This document shows, piece after piece, positions 1-8,126 of a stretch of DNA of 64,000 nt (position 1 is the stretch's first letter; every line of letters starts with the position of its first letter). Both the position numbers and the translations under genes were made by a program. Under the pieces are notes generated by a model that was not told the origin of the DNA, did no database searches, and saw only the letters and a list, made by a program, of their open reading frames with translations. Location of the stretch: positions 1 to 64,000 of the forward strand of contig JAFGQN010000105.1 of NCBI GenBank assembly GCA_016935665.1. Reading direction: 5' to 3'. Source of the stretch: Deltaproteobacteria bacterium. GTDB taxonomy: Bacteria; Myxococcota_A; Polyangia; JAAYKL01.

Positions 1-1467
1 ATTGTTTTCAGCGGTAAAAGAGCCCTCCTGGCAGTCGCCGCAAACCCTGTCTGCAACGGTTGACCCCTCCGCTTGCACGAATTGCCCCGGAACGCAATCG
101 GTCCATTCCAGGCATTGCGTTGCGTTGCTATCGGCGGAATAGGTTCCCTCGCTGCAGTCCGCACAAAGTCTGTCTGTCGTTGCATTTCCGTTAAATGCCA
201 CATGGGTGCCTGGTGCGCACTGGGTCCATGAAGTGCAGAAACCGGAATTGTCCTGTGAGGAATATTTCCCTTCCGCACAGGCGCCACATTCTCTGTCGAA
301 AGTTGTCGTGCCATCGGATATGACATATTCACCCGGCGCACAATTTGACCATCGGGTACACGAACTGGAATTTAGCTGGGTGGAATAGGTATCCGTGGGG
401 CAATCCGAACAAACTCGATTGGCCACGTTGGAGCCTTCGAGAATCACAAATTCACCCGGCGCACAATTGCTCAATGGGGTACATGATTTCGCGTTCAACG
501 TTGTGGAGAATGTGCCTGTATCACAGGGGGCACAGATTCGGTCAACGGTCGCATTCCCTTCAGATGCAACGCGGGTTCCCGGCGCGCAGGTTGTCCAGCT
601 GTCACAGGCGCCGGCGTTTGGAGCGGCAGAATAGGTGCCGTTGCTGCAAACATCGCAGACGGCATCACGGCTGTCTGTTCCCGCTGTCAGTAAATACTGG
701 CCAGGGGCGCACTCGGTCCATGGGATGCAAACAAACGCATTGATCAAGTTGGAGTACGTCCCGTCGGCGCAGGTGCCGCAGGAAACATCCGAAGAAAGTG
801 TACCTGGCTGTGTTACATATGTACCTGGTGTACAGGTCGACCATGAGGTGCAACTTTGAGAATTGACTTCTGAGGAAAATGACCCTGCGCCACATGCAGT
901 GCATTCCCTGTCGGAGGTTGTCGAACCGGCCTTCGCCAAAAAGGTTCCGGCCTGACAGTCGCGCCAAGTCTCACACACGGTGGCATTTATGGTATCTGAG
1001 AACGTTCCCTCTGGACATTCTGCGCACGCTCTGTTCTGGAACGCTGTTCCTTCTGTTTGGATGTACGTGCCTGCCGAACAACTGGCCCATTCATTGCACG
1101 ACAAACTGTTGATGCCACTCGAAAATGTTCCATCCTCGCAGGGAAGACACGCGCGGTCCGATTCGGGGGTCCCCGGTTGTGCCACGAACGTGCCCGCGTC
1201 ACAAATTTGCCATGTTTTACATATATTATCCGTTGGGTCCAGCCAGCTGCCGTTTTCACATGCCACATTTAGCGTATCAGAAGATGTATCAGTGGAGATG
1301 GTGGAATCTGTATCTGTCGCGGACGCTGTTGAGCTGTCCGTATCCACCGTCTCTGTCCCCCGTGATGAGTCAATTGTGTCTGTGTCTTTGCCCTTGTGGG
1401 ATGGTCGTGTACAGCCAGCGGTACATATCAGCACCGCTGCAATTGTGGTAATTTTCCAGCATTTCAT
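1..1467 (-). CDS. Cys-rich repeat lipoprotein (TNFR-like repeats), partial
   Basis: The minus-strand frame is open from the ATG at 1467 to the window edge (489 codons, no stop), so the C-terminus is missing. The N-terminus is a lipoprotein signal ending in CTAGC, followed by a Ser/Thr/Asp-rich linker (about residues 25-70). After that come about ten units of roughly 42 residues with the pattern W-x2-CAPG-x-[YF]V-x4-G-x4-DR-x-C-x2-C-x2-GTYS-x3-N-x4-C. This spacing resembles the TNFR/NGFR-type and ephrin-receptor-type Cys-rich repeats found in large surface proteins. A GGGG ribosome-binding site lies a few bases before the ATG. The product is probably an outer-membrane-anchored, disulfide-rich adhesin or binding protein. 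Lipoprotein export and repeats are visible in the sequence; the binding role is inference. Confidence 0.85.
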   Translation of the reverse strand, partial: MKCWKITTIAAVLICTAGCTRPSHKGKDTDTIDSSRGTETVDTDSSTASATDTDSTISTDTSSDTLNVACENGSWLDPTDNICKTWQICDAGTFVAQPGTPESDRACLPCEDGTFSSGINSLSCNEWASCSAGTYIQTEGTAFQNRACAECPEGTFSDTINATVCETWRDCQAGTFLAKAGSTTSDRECTACGAGSFSSEVNSQSCTSWSTCTPGTYVTQPGTLSSDVSCGTCADGTYSNLINAFVCIPWTECAPGQYLLTAGTDSRDAVCDVCSNGTYSAAPNAGACDSWTTCAPGTRVASEGNATVDRICAPCDTGTFSTTLNAKSCTPLSNCAPGEFVILEGSNVANRVCSDCPTDTYSTQLNSSSCTRWSNCAPGEYVISDGTTTFDRECGACAEGKYSSQDNSGFCTSWTQCAPGTHVAFNGNATTDRLCADCSEGTYSADSNATQCLEWTDCVPGQFVQAEGSTVADRVCGDCQEGSFTAENN

Positions 1468-1786
1468 TTGTGTCCCCCTTACAGTTGGATCCGCTTGAAT
1501 CCCAAAAAGAATGTTTGTTGAAAATCAGTGTTTTAGTTTGAATATTCGTGACAGTATGCATATTCCAAAAGAATTGGCAAGCGATGTATACGATGTAAAA
1601 ATGCGAAAGTTCGCTTTATATGGTGTCTTTGGTTGAATAGTTATCGGTTGTGAAACGATACTTGTGGCATTTGTGGGATTTTTTCGATTCGGCGATTGCT
1701 GTCGGGAACTGTAGACGCTGCTTACATTGAATTCATCTCTGAACAGCAGCGCTCCAGGACAATGACGATTACGAAGACCTCGATGG
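1468..1786. other. Intergenic region upstream of the Cys-rich lipoprotein
   Basis: No convincing gene. Read on the minus strand, a weak promoter-like pair (TTGCCA, 16 bases, CATACT) lies about 90-120 bases before the lipoprotein ATG. Short ORFs here show no signal peptide, domain or ribosome-binding site. Confidence 0.4.
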
Positions 1787-3751
1787 TCACTTGCGGTCGC
1801 CTGCTGCACCGGCGAGGAATTGTTCGGGGAGACTGGGCAGTGGCAATTTCCGGTGGACAAACAGTTTCAGCCCGTTTTCCTCAAAGATCAGTTGATATGA
1901 ATCTTTTTTCAAAAATTTCCGGTATTTCTTTTTCATTTTTCTGTTTTGGATGTCGTTGTCAAACAACACGTAGTAGTCCGTCTCTTTGAGCTTTTTGAAC
2001 TGATAAATAACTTCCCTGGTGGCAAAGTGAGGACCAATGGATTCACTGGCGGACAACGTCGCGCTATCGGGAACAATCTGCTGCAATTTTTTTACTGAGT
2101 TGTATCGCTCTTTGTCTTCTTTGCCCATGGAGCGAACCAGGCGCGTATGTCCCGCCTTGAAATCTTCATTCTCACGAAATGCGCCAAAGTTCCAGGACAT
2201 GCAGATGGTCGAACTCATAATGACAATTACGATAGCGCTCATCAGCCGCTGTGGTTTTAAATGAAATCGCTCAATCCAGGTTGCCTGTCCGAGTTCCTTG
2301 ATAATTGCTGGCGTCATGGCAAAGAAAAACGGATATAAAAACGTTGGGTATTGATAAGAAATATCTGTAACAGCGCCGCGGGTGACCAGAAATGTGATGG
2401 ACAGACCGTAAATACAGCTAAGTAGGCGACCTTTGCCGAACAGTGGCGCCATGGCCAGTGGGACCAGTAATTGCAGCAGGTACAGTACTTTGTGTTCCGA
2501 AAATCCCTGCTGAATCAGCGTAAACGGATCTGTAAACAGGGTAATGACCAGACTTTCCAGCAGGGAACGTCCGTTGAGGACAATGCCTGAAAAGTATCCG
2601 TCGTAGCTGAAGGCTTTGTCGGAAGCCATGATTGTCTGTTTAACGGTAATGAAATAGGCCAGACAAAGCAGCATGGTAAAGAGGCCGGTTTTGTAACATT
2701 TATGATGGAGGAAAATGGTCATTCCCACAAAGAACATGATGAGAGAAATATCTTCTCGCGTCATCAGGGCAATGCACAGCGTGACAAAGTAGGCGGCAAA
2801 TCGTCGTGTATCAATGAAGTAAATGGCCCACAACAACATTGGACCAGCCAGGGTTAGAGAATGGAACTCGTACAGCGTCATGCCGTGAAGAGCAGGGTAC
2901 AGCAGGTACGTGACACTCATTGACACCGCCATCCAATTGCGTTTGAGATGGTGTCGGGTAATCAGAAATACTGGGAATGCGCCCAGCGCCAGCCAGACGT
3001 TCTGAAACAAAAGCACTGGCCAGGCATCGTTATCCAAGTGTGTTACCGGAGAAAATAGAACCAGGATTGGGTCGAAATGCGCAAAGATATGGTATCCGCC
3101 GGTGACAATCCGGCTTTCCAGCAGACGACCCCGGGCTGAATTCCACAGCGTGTTTACGTAAACGCCCAAATCATAATTGCCGGTTTTAAGAGAATGATGG
3201 TGGCTTAGCTGAAACTGAAACATTTGCAGCGCAAACAGCGTTGCGAAAAGGGTTGTCAGCATCACCGCGACAACAGTGATTTGCTTTTCAGAAAGCGGAA
3301 GCGCTACTCGGGGCAGCGATGGCAATCGATACCACCATATCCCTATCATTGCAGCGATTGTTCCACTGCACATGATTGCCAGAAACGGGTGTGATTTTGA
3401 AAAACCCGAAACTTCAAATAATAAAAACAAAGGCACCGTGACAACCACCCAGCCAAGGTGGTTGATGTACGCGATGGTTTTTTCCGCAGGCACATGGCGT
3501 GTTTTTCGTCGCCAGATGATAACAGCGAGAAATATGGATAATATGGCAACAGATGTCGCCGTGAAAACGGGAACTGTGTCCCACACAAGCTTTGCCAGGT
3601 CCTGTTGTGAAAGAGTGGCAATGCGCCCTTTGGCAGCCACTCTATGGGATGACAGGAAAAACGATGCGGCAATGCCCGAGCTGATGGCGATAAGCAGGGT
3701 TGTTGGTAACACCTTAAGTACGGATAGTGCCAGTTGATGTATGCGTTCCAT
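1787..3751 (-). CDS. DUF2079 polytopic membrane protein (GT-C-like)
   Basis: A 654-residue integral membrane protein with about a dozen hydrophobic segments. It shows DUF2079 hallmarks: a YDLGVYVNTLWN motif (about residue 190), HFDPILVLFSP, LYEFHSLTLAGP and a TREDISL motif. DUF2079 proteins resemble the membrane part of GT-C glycosyltransferases, but their substrates are not established. The C-terminal about 150 residues form a soluble domain. The start is the ATG at 3751, with only a weak purine-rich site upstream. It lies 301 bases downstream of a second GT-C-like gene on the same strand, so a shared role in envelope glycan or lipid-linked sugar transfer is plausible but inferred. Confidence 0.85.
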   Translation of the reverse strand: MERIHQLALSVLKVLPTTLLIAISSGIAASFFLSSHRVAAKGRIATLSQQDLAKLVWDTVPVFTATSVAILSIFLAVIIWRRKTRHVPAEKTIAYINHLGWVVVTVPLFLLFEVSGFSKSHPFLAIMCSGTIAAMIGIWWYRLPSLPRVALPLSEKQITVVAVMLTTLFATLFALQMFQFQLSHHHSLKTGNYDLGVYVNTLWNSARGRLLESRIVTGGYHIFAHFDPILVLFSPVTHLDNDAWPVLLFQNVWLALGAFPVFLITRHHLKRNWMAVSMSVTYLLYPALHGMTLYEFHSLTLAGPMLLWAIYFIDTRRFAAYFVTLCIALMTREDISLIMFFVGMTIFLHHKCYKTGLFTMLLCLAYFITVKQTIMASDKAFSYDGYFSGIVLNGRSLLESLVITLFTDPFTLIQQGFSEHKVLYLLQLLVPLAMAPLFGKGRLLSCIYGLSITFLVTRGAVTDISYQYPTFLYPFFFAMTPAIIKELGQATWIERFHLKPQRLMSAIVIVIMSSTICMSWNFGAFRENEDFKAGHTRLVRSMGKEDKERYNSVKKLQQIVPDSATLSASESIGPHFATREVIYQFKKLKETDYYVLFDNDIQNRKMKKKYRKFLKKDSYQLIFEENGLKLFVHRKLPLPSLPEQFLAGAAGDRK

Positions 3752-4052
3752 TTTTCTATTTGCTCAATTTAGTTCGACTCGTTGTTTGACGTCCCTGAAT
3801 GAGCAACATTTGAGCCAATACTTCGGTGTCGGAACGGTAACGGAAACACATATGGCGCTGCAGGCGATGTATATTTTCTGAACCGCAGTCAAATTGGTGG
3901 AATTCAGCCTGAGGAGGACAACGTTGCCAGCGATTAGTCCAGGGGGTGAAATGGATGAAAGGCGTCGTTGGGACAAAAAGGGGCCTGCGATTGATCATTT
4001 GGTGTCAGATAGAGTCCCATTGATGGCACATCTTGTGCCTTTTGGTATGCGG
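3752..4052. other. Intergenic gap between two membrane-protein genes
   Basis: No supported gene. Short overlapping minus-strand frames lack a ribosome-binding site and any recognisable sequence. No clear hairpin or promoter was seen. Confidence 0.4.
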
Positions 4053-5990
4053 TTACCGGTTCTTTTCCAATTCCTCTTTTGTCTCTGGCACTGTGTCATC
4101 TGTAAAGACAATGCGAAACCGTGAGACATCAACCGGACCTTTCCCCTCTCGCAACGCATCCTCGAGCTGATTGAGTTGCCATGTGGAGGAACCGATATTG
4201 CGGGAGAAAGCAATGGCGTCCCTGGCGGCGTCCCTCGCGCCCATCTGGGCAAAGTAAATAGCATCCAGATAGTGACACCAGCTGAGGAAACGCCATGTTT
4301 CGTGCTCCTTCCACTGTGTGCCCATCAATGAATAGAGCGTTTGCCAGCGGGCTGCATGCGCTGGCGCCATCTCCCTGACGTCGGAGATGCTGGCGGGTTC
4401 AGGCAACGCCGTGTACAACAGGCCAGTTGGAAAAAGATGGGACATTGCCTTTCGTTCCGACCACGGGCTGGGCTCCACCCTCAATGGAAACTGCAGCGCC
4501 AAATCTGCAATTGCTTTTTCGGTGATTTCACCTTTGACAAAAATGGACCAGGCCAGAGATTTAAGCGCCGGCGTCTGTCTGGTAGTTGTGGCGAGGTATC
4601 CGGGATATCCGAACAATTGCGGGTTGACAACCTGTACATCGCTGCGGGAGCCATCGATGAATCGTGCACTGTGAAGGACAAAGAACAGCTTGTAATAGCT
4701 GGTGATGGCTACCGTGCCGGTAGGGACATCTCCCAGTGCTTCGTCGTAGATGAGTCGCGTCGCGGTAAATTCCCTCAGGTTCACTTCCAGGAAAGCGGAC
4801 TGACCTTTGTAAAGTGGTAAAAGCAGACTCAGCGCCGCTATCGGTGCGGCAACAAGGGATGTTCTTTGCACGGTACAGAGCAGCACATGTGTGGTGACAC
4901 CGAGTGCCACAGTGACGAAAATCGACGTGGCTGCAACAGTGCCAAGAATGTAACCGTAGTAATCCGGATTAAACGGATCGATGCCCATCAGTGCGCGCAT
5001 GAACAGCGTCACAAATTGCAGTAACAGTAACGTAACACCTGCAAGGCGGGTGGACTTGCGGCGCAGCATCAGGTACGCCCCTGCCAGTGATATTACAACG
5101 ATGACGGGGCCAATTTGTCCCATGAGCGAAAAAATAGCTTCCTGCACGCTGTCCTGCAGGTAAATGGCGTTTTCCTGGTGCATGGATTTCTGGTATGCTT
5201 TGGCGGATACCACCCAGAAGAAATCTTTCAGTGAGTGGGTGCTTCCCAGAGATACCGAAACACTGGCAGCAGATCGAAGTGGCAGGAACAGGTACGGCAG
5301 CAAACCAATGACAACCGCTGACAGCATTTTGCCATACTGCAGTGCGGGTTTGTGGTGACGATTTTTGGCGAGCGCCACCAGTGCCGGAATGGCGGCAGGC
5401 AAGGATACCATCATGATAAAATGATGATTGGTAAGCCCCAGACCGAATATAAAGGAGGCCAGAATCAGCAGTCGTGTACGCCGGTAATCGCCCGGGCTGC
5501 AGAAGCAAAACTGCAACACCGGATACAGCGCTGCGGTGACCAGCAGAATCTGCAGGGAATAGACTTCCTGCCGCACAGTCTGAAACCACCACGCGTTGGT
5601 GGTGGACGCCAGTATTGCACACCCCAGCGCCATTACGGCATTCAGCCATTTGGGAACAGCGTCGGTGACACGATTTAATACGAGTAGTGTGGATTTGAAC
5701 AACAGGAAAGACGCCAACGCACCATAGACCGCGCTGGCAAGAGACACGCGCAGACCGATAGTGCCAAACGGAAGCAGTGTGAACGGTCTGGTGAGTATCA
5801 CATACAGTGGATGGCCCGGCGGGTGGGGCAATCCCAGCGTCTGTGCGGCAGCGGTAAACTCGGGACTATCCAGCCAATAGGGTTCTGATGTGGCTGTAAA
5901 AATGGAGAGAGCCAATGGAATGGCCAAAGACGCCAGCGAAGCAAGTTGAATGATCAGCTGAGCAATGGCGGATTTGTCAAGTGATCTCAT
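4053..5990 (-). CDS. DUF2723 membrane protein (protein O-mannosyltransferase-like)
   Basis: The N-terminal region carries the DUF2723 signature: after the first transmembrane helix comes YWLDSPEFTAAAQTLG followed by HPPGHPLYV. The acidic D-x2-E pair sits in the first loop, as in GT-C enzymes. About ten membrane segments follow, then a soluble C-terminal region of about 200 residues. The family (TMEM260-like) includes protein O-mannosyltransferase relatives; the donor and acceptor here are unknown. The longest frame would start at a TTG at 5999, but the ATG at 5990 is more likely. Neighbours are the DUF2079 protein downstream and a murein endopeptidase upstream, consistent with envelope biogenesis. 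Confidence 0.85.
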   Translation of the reverse strand: MRSLDKSAIAQLIIQLASLASLAIPLALSIFTATSEPYWLDSPEFTAAAQTLGLPHPPGHPLYVILTRPFTLLPFGTIGLRVSLASAVYGALASFLLFKSTLLVLNRVTDAVPKWLNAVMALGCAILASTTNAWWFQTVRQEVYSLQILLVTAALYPVLQFCFCSPGDYRRTRLLILASFIFGLGLTNHHFIMMVSLPAAIPALVALAKNRHHKPALQYGKMLSAVVIGLLPYLFLPLRSAASVSVSLGSTHSLKDFFWVVSAKAYQKSMHQENAIYLQDSVQEAIFSLMGQIGPVIVVISLAGAYLMLRRKSTRLAGVTLLLLQFVTLFMRALMGIDPFNPDYYGYILGTVAATSIFVTVALGVTTHVLLCTVQRTSLVAAPIAALSLLLPLYKGQSAFLEVNLREFTATRLIYDEALGDVPTGTVAITSYYKLFFVLHSARFIDGSRSDVQVVNPQLFGYPGYLATTTRQTPALKSLAWSIFVKGEITEKAIADLALQFPLRVEPSPWSERKAMSHLFPTGLLYTALPEPASISDVREMAPAHAARWQTLYSLMGTQWKEHETWRFLSWCHYLDAIYFAQMGARDAARDAIAFSRNIGSSTWQLNQLEDALREGKGPVDVSRFRIVFTDDTVPETKEELEKNR

Positions 5991-6020
5991 AATCAGCAAT
6001 GTATCAATCTGTGGGCGCCT

Positions 6021-6782
6021 TTATCGGTACCACGCCCACCTTGGACCGAAATCCTTGCAATGGGGTTTATCGTTGGCAGGACAGTAAATTCGAATATGAA
6101 AATGGTCAAAGTGGGAATTTTTGGATGGTTGTTTCATCATCTGTTCCGCCCGCGCAATGGTTTGGGCCGATACACCCGCATTTGCAGCATGTTCGAGAAG
6201 CAGGTTTTCAAGATGGCCTGCCACAAATATCCATTGTACCGCAACTTTGTGTGACTCCGCCAGTTCCTGCACCAGTGCCCAGTTCCTTTCGACATCAAAA
6301 CGGTATTTCATCGGCGGTTCGATTGAGAAGCCATTCTTATCGAACGGGATCATTTCGTTGCTGCTGATGGATTTCCCTTTGACATTCAAAATATAAAAAG
6401 CAAAATCAACATCACGGCCATTCTGATGCGATGCGTGGTGTTCGAATTCACCGCCGGTTCTTTTGGAAAGATCGCCCACCGCCGCTTTGGCGCCTTTATG
6501 GTTTAGATACACTCGAAAAGTGGATTGTTTAATCAATTGAACCAGTTCGACCACTCCAAATCGCGCGCGACGATCACGGGCGGTCTGCATCAGTCTATAT
6601 CCGTCGCCAGTGCTCGGTAACACTTCACCGTTTTTCAGTGCGCCTTCGTGGGGAAGCCCGATGGAAAGAGACGGTGAAATGCTGGAGGCGGCCTCCACCT
6701 GAGTGTTGAATCCAGAATGAACCAGACCACAACCGACAATCGTTATAAAAATCAGCTGGAAAATGCGTTTTTTATTCGACAT
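6021..6782 (-). CDS. Penicillin-insensitive murein endopeptidase (MepA/M74-like)
   Basis: A secreted peptidoglycan hydrolase of the LAS (lysostaphin/D-Ala-D-Ala peptidase) metallopeptidase type. With the start at the ATG at 6782, preceded by AAAGGA five bases upstream, the protein has 253 residues and a clean signal peptide ending near AEAAS. Zinc-ligand motifs are H-x3-GRD-x-D (H119, D126; preceded by H115-H116) and a C-terminal HFDHFHIRI motif followed by a Cys-containing segment, as in MepA. The family cleaves D-Ala-meso-DAP crosslinks in the periplasm. Upstream ATG (6797) and TTG (6833) starts are possible but spoil the signal peptide. It is divergent from rpsO. Confidence 0.85.
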   Translation of the reverse strand: MSNKKRIFQLIFITIVGCGLVHSGFNTQVEAASSISPSLSIGLPHEGALKNGEVLPSTGDGYRLMQTARDRRARFGVVELVQLIKQSTFRVYLNHKGAKAAVGDLSKRTGGEFEHHASHQNGRDVDFAFYILNVKGKSISSNEMIPFDKNGFSIEPPMKYRFDVERNWALVQELAESHKVAVQWIFVAGHLENLLLEHAANAGVSAQTIARAEQMMKQPSKNSHFDHFHIRIYCPANDKPHCKDFGPRWAWYR

Positions 6783-6845
6783 GAAGGTCCTTTTCATGTT
6801 TAAGACCCTAGCAAATTTTTTTGCATCTCCCAATTTTTAGTCCAT

Positions 6846-6874
6846 TTGACAGGGGGGATGTGAAGTGGTAGGAG
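6846..6874 (+). promoter_or_regulatory. Probable sigma-70-type promoter of rpsO
   Basis: TTGACA at 6846-6851, a 17-base spacer, then TAGGAG at 6869-6874. The -35 is perfect and the -10 weak. It leaves a leader of about 75 bases before rpsO. Confidence 0.4.
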
Positions 6875-6951
6875 AATGTAAGACTCGCCTGGAGTCGCTG
6901 GTTCATTGAAGAACTGGGCCCATGGCATGAACATCATTTAAGGAGATGACA

Positions 6952-7224
6952 ATGTCCGTATTTCACACTGAAAAAAAACAGGCAATCATTGAAAAGTTCA
7001 AAAAACACGAAAACGATACCGGTTCACCCGAAGTGCAAATTGCACTGCTGACCGAGCGTATTGTATACCTGACCGAGCATTTTAAAGAGCACAAAAAGGA
7101 TCATCATTCCAGAAGAGGTCTGCTCAAACTGGTTAGCAAACGTCGTCACATGCTCGACTATCTCAAGCGCAAAGATGTGGAGCGCTACCGCGTTATTACC
7201 CGTGAACTGGGTATCCGCAAGTAG
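6952..7224 (+). CDS. rpsO: 30S ribosomal protein S15
   Basis: About 90 residues, the standard length, with the family core motifs [24 protein letters not shown] and [10 protein letters not shown]15 binds the central domain of 16S rRNA and is needed early in 30S assembly. The start was placed at the ATG at 6952, because AGGAG ends six bases upstream; the ATG at 6946 lies directly behind that site. The rpsO-pnp neighbourhood common in bacteria is kept, but with a small extra gene between them. Confidence 0.97.
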   Translation: MSVFHTEKKQAIIEKFKKHENDTGSPEVQIALLTERIVYLTEHFKEHKKDHHSRRGLLKLVSKRRHMLDYLKRKDVERYRVITRELGIRK

Positions 7225-7525
7225 TCTCACCCCCCCTTCTTCTCGGCTTTTTGAGACCACCAGACATTCAGAGTAACTTGTGACATATTTGTTCGATACA
7301 AAAATGTTGCCATCTTTTCCGGAAATTTCCTGAATGTAGCAAGGTGAATTCATTTATGAATGTAATGTTTTACTGTGAATGCAATGTTTCTGCTGCACTA
7401 TTACTCTGTTTTGGAGTGATTTCAAATAGTTATCCATCAGTTTTCCGTTAGAGCCACAAACAGGCACATAGTTTGCTTTATTATTGTGCCGCCATCCCCG
7501 CGATGCACACTATAAGGAGTTCCAC
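7225..7525. other. rpsO to HisKA-like gene intergenic region
   Basis: Arms GTCTCA (7224-7229) and TGAGAC (7252-7257) could pair over a long loop just after the rpsO stop, a poor terminator candidate. An imperfect direct repeat of 13 bases occurs at 7358-7370 and 7377-7389 (one mismatch). No gene was seen. Confidence 0.35.
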
Positions 7526-7840
7526 ATGAACCAGCCCGCACGAAACAGCTATTTTCCCGACGATTGTACAGATGAATCAGCAATGCTCATAGAGGCAGCG
7601 GCGGCATCCATCAATGATTTGAATCAGCCACTTACGTCACTGATGGCGATGTTTGAAATTTTTAATCGGCGTATGTCCCATATTGATTCCGAAGCCAGAG
7701 CGCTTGCCGCAAGAATGTCCCTTGAAATTGAGCGGATGGCGGAGTTGACACGTCAACTGAATCGGCTAACGGATGATACAGCGCGAGCTGAGCTGATTCG
7801 GGCACGTATTTCTGTTCTGAGGAGGGAAAATCAGTGGTAA
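7526..7840 (+). CDS. Small HisKA-like protein lacking the phospho-acceptor histidine
   Basis: A 104-residue protein starting at an ATG with AAGGAG six bases upstream. Residues about 25-85 read like the two-helix dimerisation module of a histidine kinase: SINDLNQPLTSLMAMFEIF, then EIERMAELTRQLNRL. In kinases the corresponding motif is (H)E-[LI]-NQPL. Here Asn replaces the His, and there is no HATPase domain or receiver. It may act as a dimerisation partner, decoy or phosphotransfer-inhibitory protein; this is inference. It sits between rpsO and pnp on the same strand, with leaders of about 300 bases on both sides, so it may be transcribed separately. Confidence 0.7.
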   Translation: MNQPARNSYFPDDCTDESAMLIEAAAASINDLNQPLTSLMAMFEIFNRRMSHIDSEARALAARMSLEIERMAELTRQLNRLTDDTARAELIRARISVLRRENQW

Positions 7841-8126
7841 AAGGTGCGACAATGTCGCTTTTTTCAATGGGGCTCGCCTCGAGTGGAAGATAAAAGACGC
7901 TCGCAACTCGATTTTCCTGAAAAGCTGTGTTAAACTCCCCTTGTTTTTGGGGGATAAACCACCATGCACAGATTGTGCGCACTCGGTAGTCTTGCTCCGT
8001 GGATATGTTTTGTTGAACGAATGCTGAACATGCTCAGGGACCAGGACTAGATTCGAAACGCACAATCTAAATACGCATGGCCTTTAAATGAATGCCGGCG
8101 AGTGAACGGCAGAAAGGCATAAATGT

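Noticed and set aside
4969-5649. 226-residue minus-strand frame inside the DUF2723 gene
   Set aside because: Shifted-frame shadow of the membrane protein with no recognisable sequence.
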